Source of the DNA: Geodermatophilaceae bacterium
GTDB taxonomy: Bacteria > Actinomycetota > Actinomycetes > Mycobacteriales > Geodermatophilaceae
Length of the DNA stretch: 15,002 nucleotides
Direction: 5' to 3'
Assembly: GCA_013696785.1 (NCBI GenBank)
Contig: JACCXW010000391.1
Location: 1-15,002 of the forward strand
Each line of letters begins with the position of its first letter. Position 1 is the stretch's first letter. Below are positions 7,312-13,556 of this stretch, piece after piece. A model generated the notes under the pieces. That model was given only the letters and a program-made list of their open reading frames with translations. It did not search any database and was not told the origin of the DNA. The translations under genes were made by a program, and so were the position numbers.

Positions 7312-8234
7312 CAGGGGAGGGTGAAGCTCTTGTGACGCATGGGTTCGAACAGATCGCCGTGCTCGTCGACCCGCTCCAGTACCTCGTCGGCAGTGAACCG
7401 TAGTTCCGGCTCGGCGTTGCAGGCCTCGATCTCCTCCCACGTCACGGGCGTCGACACCGTCGGTGACGGGCGGGCCCGAAGGGAGTACGGCGCCACCGTC
7501 GTCTTCGTCGCGCTGTTCTGGCTCCAGTCGATGAGCACCTTGCCGCCGCGCAGCGCTTTGGTCATCTGCCAGACGACGCGGTCGGGGTGCTCCTTGGCCA
7601 CGCGCTGGGCCAGCCGGCGCGAGTACTCCCAGGGCCGTTCGGCGTCGATCTCCTTGAGCGGCACGTACAGCTGCATCCCTTTCGAGCCGCTCGTCTTGGC
7701 CCAGGCCTCTAGACCGTCCTCGTCCAGCACTTCGCGGACCGCCTTCGCGACCCACGCGCAGTCCACGATCGTCGCCGGCGGTCCTGGGTCCAGGTCGAAC
7801 ACCATCAGGTCGGCGCCACGGACACCTCCCCGCGGGCCGACCGTCCACTGTGGAATGTGCAGTTCCAGCGCAGCCAGGTTGGCCAGCCAGATGAGGGTGG
7901 GAAGGTCCTCGACGACGGCGTACCGGATGGTCTCGCGCTGCCTTGTGCTCCCCGGTGTCGGCAGTTCGACCGAGCGCACCCAATCCGGCTTGTGCGACGG
8001 GGCGTTCTTCTCGAAGAAGAACTTGCCGTCAACGCCGTCGGGATAGCGCTTGACCGTCAGCGGACGTCCGGCGAGGTGCGGGAGCAGTACGTCGGCGATC
8101 CGTGCGTAGTAGTCGATCACCTGACCCTTGGTGTAGCCGTCCTCCGGGTAGAGCACCTTGTCCAGATTGGACAGTTTCAGGGTGCGCCCGCCGACATCGA
8201 CACTGACCCGCTCAGAGTTCGGCACGTCGTACAT
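7311..8234 (-). CDS. ligD: LigD-type polymerase/primase domain protein for non-homologous end joining
   Basis: This 307-residue stand-alone archaeo-eukaryotic-primase-type polymerase corresponds to the LigD PolDom. In bacterial non-homologous end joining such enzymes bind DNA ends and add nucleotides, usually ribonucleotides, before ligation. The N-terminus LSNLDKVLYPEDGYTKGQVIDYY is diagnostic. The metal-binding pair is in FDLDP (Asp147 and Asp149), the nucleotide-binding stretch is KTSGSKG at 180-186, and the third acidic residue is probably Asp236 in VLIDWSQN. WSQN, K244 and the RARPSPTVSTPVTW segment are typical of the family. The start is ATG 8234: the reading frame continues upstream to 8432, but that extension is Arg/Ser-rich antisense of the ligase gene. 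The ATG lies inside the last 23 bases of the ligase gene, so translation is probably coupled. The pair looks like the two halves of a multidomain LigD kept as separate genes, and no nuclease domain is present. Symbol given for the family. Confidence 0.9.
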   Translation of the reverse strand: MYDVPNSERVSVDVGGRTLKLSNLDKVLYPEDGYTKGQVIDYYARIADVLLPHLAGRPLTVKRYPDGVDGKFFFEKNAPSHKPDWVRSVELPTPGSTRQRETIRYAVVEDLPTLIWLANLAALELHIPQWTVGPRGGVRGADLMVFDLDPGPPATIVDCAWVAKAVREVLDEDGLEAWAKTSGSKGMQLYVPLKEIDAERPWEYSRRLAQRVAKEHPDRVVWQMTKALRGGKVLIDWSQNSATKTTVAPYSLRARPSPTVSTPVTWEEIEACNAEPELRFTADEVLERVDEHGDLFEPMRHKSFTLP

Positions 8235-9261
8235 CCTGCACGGGGATGTCCTGGCGCAATCCGCGCCACGACGGATGCCGCAGCCGGCCCTCGGGCGTCC
8301 ATTCGACGAACTCCACCTCGCCGACGAGCGCCGGTGCCACCCAGTGCGCGTCCCGGGCGTGCTCGCGGGGAACCTCGACGAACGGTGATCCGGTCTGGGC
8401 CAGCTCCGCGAGGCTCGCCGCGATCTGGGCAAGGGCCCGGTCGGTGAAGCCCGTGCCCACCTTGCCGATGTACTGCAGGCCGCCTGGGCCGGGAAGCCCG
8501 AGCAGGAGGGAGCCCGGCAATCCGCTGCGCCGCCCCTGACCCGGTTTCCAGCCCCCGACCACGACGTCCTGCGTGCGCATGTTCTTGATCTTCAGCCAGT
8601 ACGGCGATCGTTGTCCCGGCTGGTAGGTCGAGTCCAGCCGCTTTGCGACGACGCCCTCCAATCCGCTGCTGACACTGGCCGCCAGGATGGCGGGCCCGTC
8701 GCCGCTGAAATATGGCGGGGTCTGCCAGGACGGTCCCTGCAGACCCAGTCCCTCCAGGACCTCTCGCCGCGCCCGGTACGGCTCGGACAGCAGCGAACGG
8801 CCGCGCAGGGTGAGAATGTCGAAGAGCAGGTAGGTCACCGGGACCTGCTCGACGAGGTGGACCAGTGCGGCCCGGTCCCTGACGTGCATCCGCTGTTGCA
8901 GCGCGCTGAAGCTCGGCCGGCCGGCCGCGTCGAAGGCGACGAGCTCCCCGTCGAGCACGGTGTCGTTCAGGGCGGTGTCGTTCAGGGCGGTGTCGTGCAG
9001 GGCGGTGTCGTGCAGGGACGTGTCGCCGGCCCCGGACGCGGAGCCCAGGGCAGCAACGTCTGGGTAGCCGGCACTGATGTCGCGGTCGTTGCGGCTCACG
9101 AGCGTGAGCGTGCCCTCGTGGACGTGTCCGAGTGCGCGGATCCCGTCCCACTTGAACTCGTATCCCCAGAGCCGGTCCTCGGCCTCCCGGGGAAGCGTCG
9201 CAGCCGGCGTCGCCAGCATCGGTCGCAGCGCCGCGATGCGGTGCGAGGTTATGGCGTGCAC
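8212..9261 (-). CDS. ATP-dependent DNA ligase (LigD/LigC-type ligase domain)
   Basis: This is a 349-residue ATP-dependent DNA ligase that would seal nicks in DNA through a lysyl-AMP intermediate. Ligase motifs are in order: motif I KWDGIR with the adenylated Lys38, VSRNDRD near 55-61, motif III VLDGELV at 102-108, TYLLFDIL at 143-150, motif IV EGVVAKR at 202-208 and motif V WLKIK at 222-226. The OB-fold follows (YIGKVGTGF) and ends at WTPEGRLRHPSWRGLR. A run of DTALH/DTALN pentapeptides (80-99) sits just before motif III, which relatives lack as far as I recall. The GTG at 9261 is the longest sensible start, but no Shine-Dalgarno precedes it; ATG 9219 (residue 15, starting MLATPA) is a real alternative. 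It overlaps the polymerase gene by 23 bases. Together they suggest a non-homologous end-joining unit, although no Ku gene is in the window. Confidence 0.9.
   Translation of the reverse strand: MHAITSHRIAALRPMLATPAATLPREAEDRLWGYEFKWDGIRALGHVHEGTLTLVSRNDRDISAGYPDVAALGSASGAGDTSLHDTALHDTALNDTALNDTVLDGELVAFDAAGRPSFSALQQRMHVRDRAALVHLVEQVPVTYLLFDILTLRGRSLLSEPYRARREVLEGLGLQGPSWQTPPYFSGDGPAILAASVSSGLEGVVAKRLDSTYQPGQRSPYWLKIKNMRTQDVVVGGWKPGQGRRSGLPGSLLLGLPGPGGLQYIGKVGTGFTDRALAQIAASLAELAQTGSPFVEVPREHARDAHWVAPALVGEVEFVEWTPEGRLRHPSWRGLRQDIPVQDVRRAEL
8959..9018 (-). repeat. Four 15-base in-frame tandem repeats inside the DNA ligase gene
   Basis: Four units of 15 bases, reading GGTGTCGT(T/G)CAGGG(C/A) on the plus strand, lie head to tail. 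Two are identical, the third differs by one base and the fourth by two. On the coding strand they specify DTALN or DTALH/DTSLH, adding about 20 residues between the SRNDRD region and catalytic motif III of the ligase. The unit length preserves the frame. Confidence 0.93.
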
Positions 9262-9278
9262 CGGCGGACGGGCGTCAA
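9248..9278 (-). promoter_or_regulatory. Weak promoter-like pair before the ligase gene
   Basis: On the minus strand TTGACG (9278-9273) is followed after 19 bases by CATAAC (9253-9248). If used, transcription would begin near 9241, inside the GTG-started reading frame, and would favour the ATG at 9219 with a short leader. The spacing is longer than the 16-18 bases usually preferred, so this is tentative. Confidence 0.25.
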
Positions 9279-9301
9279 CGGCGCATGCTGACGCGCCGCA
9301 G

Positions 9302-9445
9302 TCAGGACAAGATGCTGACGCCGCCCGGCCCCACGAGGAGCCCGACGACGATCAGTGCGACTCCCAGCAGGAGCTGCTTACGGACCAGCGCGACGATGCC
9401 GGCGATGACGAGGATGACGGCGATGATCCACAGGATGGTGTCCAT
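9302..9445 (-). CDS. GPGG-motif small membrane protein
   Basis: This 47-residue protein consists of two hydrophobic helices (about 3-20 and 25-38) joined by a short basic turn VRKQ. It ends in the motif GPGGVSILS, with GPGG at 39-42. I recognise this as the actinobacterial GPGG-motif small membrane protein type, whose function is unknown to me. ATG 9445 is chosen over the longer frame (to 9505) because the upstream 20 residues are not hydrophobic or conserved in character. AGGA lies about 9 bases before this ATG. The stop is 40 bases from the ligase start, so it could share a transcript with the ligase-polymerase pair, though the ligase gene may have its own promoter. Confidence 0.8.
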   Translation of the reverse strand: MDTILWIIAVILVIAGIVALVRKQLLLGVALIVVGLLVGPGGVSILS

Positions 9446-9846
9446 CCATACATCCTGGCCCACTACCGCAGGTAGCGCACGTGCCGAGCCGTACCGACAC
9501 AACAAATCTCAGGGGTTCCCAACGTAGCCAATCCCGGTCCGGGCTGATGCCTCGTTCCGCTCGGCCGTCGTACCGGCGAGGTCTGGTAGAGCGGACCTTG
9601 CGGTTTGATCATTGACGGAGTTACTGTCTGTTTTGGCAAGATTTCACGTGTCGAACGTCCCGGCCATGACGCGGCCGGTGGATGTGGCCTCGGAGCGTTA
9701 CCGAGGCCGGCAGGGTGAGAGGCACGGCCCTGCTACTGGATGGGTTCTATCGCCCGTCCCCCATCGGTACTGCACCTTCCGCACGTGTTGCGGCCATTGA
9801 GCGCTGCCGGCATCCACCGGATCGACGCAGGTGTAAGGGGCGTCTT
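9446..9846. other. 401-base gene-free region between the GPGG protein and the sigma factor, rich in inverted repeats
   Basis: No convincing gene is present; a 62-codon TTG-started frame at 9612-9800 has no ribosome-binding site or recognisable features. The right half holds four perfect inverted repeats in a row: CCGGCC at 9660-9665 with GGCCGG at 9673-9678; GGCCTCGG at 9686-9693 with CCGAGGCC at 9701-9708; GCAGGG at 9710-9715 with CCCTGC at 9728-9733; and GATGGG at 9739-9744 with CCCATC at 9760-9765. Loops are 7, 7, 12 and 15 bases. This could be a structured 5' leader of the sigma factor mRNA or a small RNA, but I could not match it to a known riboswitch. Promoters for both divergent genes must lie here; I found no clear GTTT/GGGTA SigF-type pair. 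Confidence 0.5.
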
Positions 9847-10668
9847 GTGACCGTTGGCACCGTTGTGAGCGAGTGGCCGACGGCCGTCGACGGCCTGGCG
9901 GCGCAACGGCGTACGGACAAGGCCCTGGTGCGGGAACTGCTCGTCGAATTGGCCTCGTCCACGACCACCCACCACCGTCATGTGGTAGTGCGCGAGGACC
10001 TCGTCGGCCTGCACGTGTCCCTGGCCGAGCATCTTGCCCGGCGGTTCCGCAATCGTGGCGAGCCGCTCGATGATCTCGTCCAGGTGGCGCTGGTCGGCCT
10101 GCTCAAGGCCATCGACGGCTTCGACCCCGATCGCGGGGTGGACTTCACCAGCTACGCGATCCCGACGATGGTCGGTGAGATCAAGCGGCACTTCCGTGAC
10201 AAGGGTTGGAGCGTGCGGGTACCCCGCCGGCTCAAGGAGATGAAGCTCGAGGTCACGAGGGTGGCCGGGCGACTGACCCAAGAGCTGGGACGCAGTGTGA
10301 CCAACGCCGACCTGGCCGACCACTTGGGCGTCACCGAGGATGAGATCCGCGAATGCCAGGCATCCGCGCGGGCGTACTCGGCGCTGTCCTTGTCCGCGCC
10401 GCTGGGCGTGGAGGACGCGGACAGCACCCTGGCCGATGTCATGGGTGGTGCGGACAAGGGGATGGAGTCGGTGGAGGATCGCGAGTCGCTGCGTCCGCTG
10501 ATCGAGGAGTTGCCTTCGCGGCAGCGAAGCATCATTGCGATGCGCTTCTACGGCAACATGACCCAGTCGCAGATCGCCGAGCGGATGGGGATCTCGCAGA
10601 TGCACGTCTCGCGGCTGCTCACCCGGTCGCTGGCTCAGCTTCGAGCGGGAATGCTGATCGACGCCTGA
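9847..10668 (+). CDS. sigF: SigF/SigB-family RNA polymerase sigma factor
   Basis: This 273-residue group 3 sigma-70 factor belongs to the SigB/SigF/SigG class and would direct RNA polymerase to general-stress or developmental promoters. Region 2 spans about 48-120, with EPLDDLVQVALVGLLKAIDGFDP (core binding) and GVDFTSYAIPTMVGEIKRHFRDKGW (-10 recognition and melting). Region 3 contains RVPRRLKEMK and a helix-turn-helix around NADLADHLGVTEDEI. Region 4 (about 216-268) holds the QSQIAERMGISQMHVSRLLTRSLAQLR helix-turn-helix for the -35 box. GTG 9847 is chosen because AAGGGG lies 6 bases upstream at 9835-9840; longer in-frame starts add a non-conserved tail. Such factors are usually held by an anti-sigma kinase encoded beside them, but none is adjacent here, so any partner is encoded elsewhere. 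The paralogue letter is my assumption; class membership is secure. Confidence 0.9.
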   Translation: MTVGTVVSEWPTAVDGLAAQRRTDKALVRELLVELASSTTTHHRHVVVREDLVGLHVSLAEHLARRFRNRGEPLDDLVQVALVGLLKAIDGFDPDRGVDFTSYAIPTMVGEIKRHFRDKGWSVRVPRRLKEMKLEVTRVAGRLTQELGRSVTNADLADHLGVTEDEIRECQASARAYSALSLSAPLGVEDADSTLADVMGGADKGMESVEDRESLRPLIEELPSRQRSIIAMRFYGNMTQSQIAERMGISQMHVSRLLTRSLAQLRAGMLIDA

Positions 10669-10701
10669 GTCCGCGTATCGGCGGGCTGTCAGACTGTTCC
10701 C

Positions 10702-10733
10702 GTGGACGCGAGCACCGTGCAGGTAGACGCGAG
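10702..10733 (+). repeat. Operator-like 11-base direct repeat upstream of the phytoene-desaturase-like gene
   Basis: GTGGACGCGAG (10702-10712) recurs as GTAGACGCGAG (10723-10733) with one mismatch. The two copies are 21 bases apart start to start, i.e. two DNA helical turns, which would place two protein subunits on the same face. They fill most of the 86-base gap between the sigma factor stop and the oxidoreductase start. No regulator can be named. Confidence 0.45.
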
Positions 10734-10754
10734 TGGACAGTGCCGGTGAACGGC

Positions 10755-12338
10755 ATGGCCGACGCCGTCGTGATCGGTGCCGGGCACAACGGCCTGGTCG
10801 CGGCGAACCTGCTTGCCGATGCCGGCTGGCAGGTGACCGTCCTGGAATCCACCGCACATCCCGGGGGCGCGATCCGGACCGCCGAGGTGACCGCACCGGG
10901 CTTTCACAGCGACCTCTACAGCGCCTTTTATCCGTTGGGATTCGCCTCTCCGGTGTTGTCCGGACTCGGGCTGGAGAAGTACGGCCTGCGCTGGCTGCGC
11001 AGCCCGAGCGTGCTGTCCCACGTCCTGCCCGACGGGCGTACCGCGACGCTGCACAGCGACGTCCGGCGTACCGCTGACTCGGTGGACTTATTCGCTGCCG
11101 GTGACGGCGCGGCCTGGCAGGAGATGTACGACGAATGGCTCCGGATCGGGCCCTCGCTCGTCGGTGCCCTCTTCCGGCCGTTCCCGCCGGTCCGATCGGC
11201 GCTCGGGCTGATGCGAGCGCTGGGGTCCAGTGCCGAGTTGCTCCGATTCGTGCGCTTCGCCCTCCTTCCTGTGCGCCGGCTGGGCGACGAACGTTTCGGC
11301 GGCGAGGGCGCCCGGATGCTGCTCGCCGGGAACTCATTGCACACCGATCTCGGGCCGGAGAGCGCGATCAGCGGGGTGTTCGGCTGGCTCCTGGCCATGC
11401 TCGGTCAGGAGCACGGCTTTCCGGTGCCCGCGGGCGGAGCCGAGCGGCTCGTGGACGCTCTGGTCGTGCGGCTCGAGGCGCGCGGCGGTGTGCTGCGCTG
11501 CGCTGCCCCCGTTCGATCTGTCATCGTGCGCGATGGCAGAGCGTGCGGCGTCCGGCTGGCCGACGGAGACGAGGTGATGGCCCGGCGGGCAGTGCTTGCC
11601 GACGTTCCGGCGCCGGTGCTCTACCAGCAGATGCTCGCCAGTCGCGACCTGCCACCGAGGTTGCTGCAGGACCTGGACAACTTCGAGTGGGACAGCGCGA
11701 CCATCAAGGTGGACTGGGCGCTGTCAAGCCCGGTGCCGTGGAGCGACCCGGCGGTTTCCGGCTCGGGGACGGTGCACCTCGGCGGGGACATGGACGGCCT
11801 CACCCGCTATGCGGCTGACCTGGTCACCAAGACGGTCCCGACCAACCCCTTCATCCTCTTCGGTCAGATGGCGGCGGCGGATCCGTCCCGTTGCCCTCCC
11901 GGGAGCGAGGTGGCCTGGGGCTACACCCACGTGCCCTGGCGGGCCGGGCTGTCCGCCGACGTCGTCGCGGAACAGGTGGGCCGGGTCGAGGCGGTCATCG
12001 AACAAGCAGCGCCCGGGTTCGGCAGCCGTGTCATCGCCCGGCACGTGGCGGCCCCGCAAGACCTGGAGCGTGGCAATCCCAGCCTGGTCGGCGGTGCGAT
12101 CAACGGTGGTACGTCGGCGATGCACCAGCAACTCATCTTCCGGCCGGTGCCGGGTCTCGGGCGACCGGAGACACCGATACGCGGGCTCTACCTGGCCAGC
12201 TCGTCGGCTCACCCCGGCGGCGGCGTACACGGGGGTCCCGGATCCAACGCTGCAACGGTCGCGCTGCGGCGCGCACGCCCGCAGGGGACCCTCACGGCAG
12301 CGGGGACGGACTGGACACTGCGCCGGCTGTACCGCTAG
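10755..12338 (+). CDS. Phytoene desaturase-like FAD-dependent oxidoreductase
   Basis: This 527-residue member of the phytoene desaturase/CrtI-like amine-oxidase-fold family has an N-terminal Rossmann motif VVIGAGHNG (GAGHNG at 8-13). It continues NLLADAGWQVTVLE with the acidic end of the ADP-binding beta-alpha-beta unit, then PGGAIRT. The C-terminus has the family FAD/substrate motif LYLASSSAHPGGGVHGGPGSNAA. The mid-section (GVFGWLLAMLGQEHGFPVPAGGAERLVDAL) is typical of the COG1233 type. Such proteins dehydrogenate or isomerise hydrophobic substrates, but many actinobacterial members are not carotenoid genes. No crtB, crtE or cyclase genes flank it, so a carotenoid role is not supported. ATG 10755 is chosen with GGTGA at 10745-10749 as a weak ribosome site; GTG 10746 is the alternative. 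It follows the sigma factor by 86 bases in the same direction and may depend on it (inference). Confidence 0.85.
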   Translation: MADAVVIGAGHNGLVAANLLADAGWQVTVLESTAHPGGAIRTAEVTAPGFHSDLYSAFYPLGFASPVLSGLGLEKYGLRWLRSPSVLSHVLPDGRTATLHSDVRRTADSVDLFAAGDGAAWQEMYDEWLRIGPSLVGALFRPFPPVRSALGLMRALGSSAELLRFVRFALLPVRRLGDERFGGEGARMLLAGNSLHTDLGPESAISGVFGWLLAMLGQEHGFPVPAGGAERLVDALVVRLEARGGVLRCAAPVRSVIVRDGRACGVRLADGDEVMARRAVLADVPAPVLYQQMLASRDLPPRLLQDLDNFEWDSATIKVDWALSSPVPWSDPAVSGSGTVHLGGDMDGLTRYAADLVTKTVPTNPFILFGQMAAADPSRCPPGSEVAWGYTHVPWRAGLSADVVAEQVGRVEAVIEQAAPGFGSRVIARHVAAPQDLERGNPSLVGGAINGGTSAMHQQLIFRPVPGLGRPETPIRGLYLASSSAHPGGGVHGGPGSNAATVALRRARPQGTLTAAGTDWTLRRLYR

Positions 12339-12391
12339 GGCTCGCCGCCGAGACCGTGCTCCCCACAGAAGCCGGTGTGTGTCCGCTGCGT

Positions 12392-12838
12392 CTACTCCGC
12401 GTGTTCCCGATGCTCGGCCAAGGCTGCCAGCCGGTCCAGGGTTGCCACGTTGCGCGCGTGCAGAAGCGGGTCCGTCACGGGGCCCAACAGCTGCCACGGG
12501 CCGGTGACGATGGTTTCGGTCATGGTCAGCGTGCAACCGATACCGCCGGGTTCGGGATCGACCACGAACTCGACGTCGCCCTCACCGACCGGCCAGATGC
12601 GCACTCGCAGGAGCAGGCGGTGGCCGGTGGTCAACTCGCGCACCGTCGTGGTGTCGCGGATCACCAGCGGCCACGGGCCTACGGCGTGGTGGATGCGACT
12701 GCCAGGGGCCGGCCAGTGCGGGTCGACGGCACGGATGTGGGACGCGCCGACCACCCATCCGGCGTACGTCCAGCCGTCCGCAAGGATCCCGAAGACCCGC
12801 TCGGGTGGAGCCGCCACGTGCCGAGCTACCTGCGCCAT
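12392..12838 (-). CDS. SRPBCC-family (START-like) protein
   Basis: This 148-residue soluble protein has the SRPBCC/polyketide-cyclase-like helix-grip fold, which forms a pocket for hydrophobic ligands. The opening MAQVARHVAAPPERVFGILADGWTY is the usual 'beta strand, then AP-E-VF--L-D' start. The strands that follow (RIHHAVGPWPLVIRDTTTVRE, HRLLLRVRIWPVGEGDVEF, GCTLTMTETIVTGP) and a C-terminal amphipathic helix (HARNVATLDRLAALAEH) complete the fold. The ligand is unknown. ATG 12838 begins exactly at the conserved strand; the open frame continues to 12982 but that stretch is Arg/Ser-rich and partly antisense to cheB. GAGG lies about 13 bases upstream, rather far. A CATAGT box 11 bases before the ATG would also allow near-leaderless transcription. 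It converges with the oxidoreductase gene across a 53-base gap. Confidence 0.8.
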   Translation of the reverse strand: MAQVARHVAAPPERVFGILADGWTYAGWVVGASHIRAVDPHWPAPGSRIHHAVGPWPLVIRDTTTVRELTTGHRLLLRVRIWPVGEGDVEFVVDPEPGGIGCTLTMTETIVTGPWQLLGPVTDPLLHARNVATLDRLAALAEHREHAE

Positions 12839-12876
12839 GCGCCGACTATGCCTCAGCCGAGCCCCTGGGGCAGACG

Positions 12877-12901
12877 TCGCCTCGGCCAGGAGACGAGGCG
12901 A
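12877..12901. repeat. Inverted repeat in the divergent SRPBCC/cheB intergenic region
   Basis: TCGCCTC (12877-12883) and GAGGCGA (12895-12901) are exact reverse complements separated by 11 bases. They lie in the 111 bases between the divergent SRPBCC start and the cheB remnant start. A regulator site or hairpin is possible; a chance palindrome is equally likely. Confidence 0.3.
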
Positions 12902-12949
12902 TGACTGCTCCGCGCTGCGTGATGTCCGGCCTGCGTGGATGATCCCGCT

Positions 12950-13250
12950 ATGGTCACCGATGGCTCGGCGCCGGCACTGCACGATCGCCGACGGCCCGAC
13001 ATCGTCGTGATCGGGGCATCAGCGGGCGGGGCACATGCGCTTCGGGTGCTGCTAGCAGGGTTGCCGGCCGACTTTGCGGCGGCCGTGTTCGTCGTGCTGC
13101 ATCTTCCTGAAGGAGCCAAGAGTCAGCTGGCTGCGGTGCTGCGCCGCGCGTCGACGTTGTCCGATGCGACGGGCGCAGGAGGGCGATGAGGTGCTGCCGG
13201 GTCGGGTTCTCGTGGCTCCCTCCGGGCGGCACCTGCTGCTCCCGAGCCGG
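12950..13250 (+). pseudogene. cheB: Truncated and frameshifted CheB-type methylesterase remnant
   Basis: This is the first third of a CheB-type protein-glutamate methylesterase, an enzyme that normally removes methyl groups from chemoreceptors. Residues 17-65 are clear: DIVVIGASAGG with the catalytic Ser at 24, LLAGLPADFAAAVFVVLHLPEG with the catalytic His at 51, then LAAVLRRAS. The frame opened by ATG 12950 (GTG 12935 possible) ends at a stop at 13187-13189. The homologous continuation, AQEGDEVLPGRVLVAPSGRHLLL, lies in the +1 frame up to about 13240, which shows a small indel near 13170-13180. After HLLL all CheB similarity stops, and antisense cheR sequence begins within about 10 bases. The catalytic Asp and the rest of the domain are missing, so the product cannot be active. 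Identity of the fragment is firm. Confidence 0.8.
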
Positions 13251-13502
13251 AGCGTCCCGAAAGAAGCTGGTGACGTTGATCAGCACGGTGTCGAACAACG
13301 CCGTGAACTCCTCGGCATGAAGCTCGAGTCGATCGACGTACTGGGGAAAGGTCGTGTCGCCGACCTCGGCCATCCGGTGACGGACCCGTCGCATCAGGCT
13401 GGCTCGCTTGTAACCGGTGAAGTAGAAACCTCGGCTGCGCTTGAGGACGCCGAGTAACTCCTCGAACTCCGCTGCCAGCTCAGGGCTCGGCGGGTCGTCC
13501 AC
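13251..13502 (-). pseudogene. cheR: Truncated CheR-type methyltransferase remnant (N-terminal domain only)
   Basis: Reading leftward from GTG 13502 (AGAGG 7 bases upstream), residues 10-84 match the N-terminal domain of CheR-type protein-glutamate methyltransferases. They run from FEELLGVLKRSRGFYFTGYKRASL through MRRVRHRMAEVGDTTFPQYVDRL and EEFTALFDTVLINVTSFFRD. The similarity breaks right after FFRD at about 13254. The S-adenosylmethionine-binding catalytic domain, which should follow, is absent. The frame stays open to 12954, but the rest (to 182 residues) is merely the antisense of the cheB remnant, Arg/Pro/Ser-rich and non-homologous. In family terms about 190 residues are lost. It may still be transcribed with the ChaB-like gene upstream of it (54 bases apart, same strand). 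A functional chemotaxis role is not credible. Confidence 0.8.
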
Positions 13503-13556
13503 GGCACCGCCTCTCGCGTGCAGGCCCGGGCAGGGCCGCCCGCGGCATTGTCGAGG

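Noticed and set aside
8177..9151. A 324-codon minus-strand frame overlapping the ligase in another frame
   Set aside because: Arg/Pro/Gly/His-rich shadow; the ligase frame carries all the catalytic motifs.
9612..9800. A 62-codon TTG-started frame before the sigma factor
   Set aside because: No Shine-Dalgarno, no hydrophobic or domain signature, and it covers the series of inverted repeats.
9733..11337. A 534-codon minus-strand frame opposite the sigma factor and oxidoreductase
   Set aside because: Low-complexity Arg/Pro/Gly/His composition and no motifs; shadow of two well-supported genes.
10755..12338. Carotenoid biosynthesis cluster
   Set aside because: Only one phytoene-desaturase-like gene is present; no phytoene synthase, GGPP synthase or cyclase lies nearby, and this family has many non-carotenoid members.
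12954..13250. Left extension of the cheR open frame as real coding sequence
   Set aside because: It is the exact antisense of the cheB remnant and has no similarity to the CheR catalytic domain.
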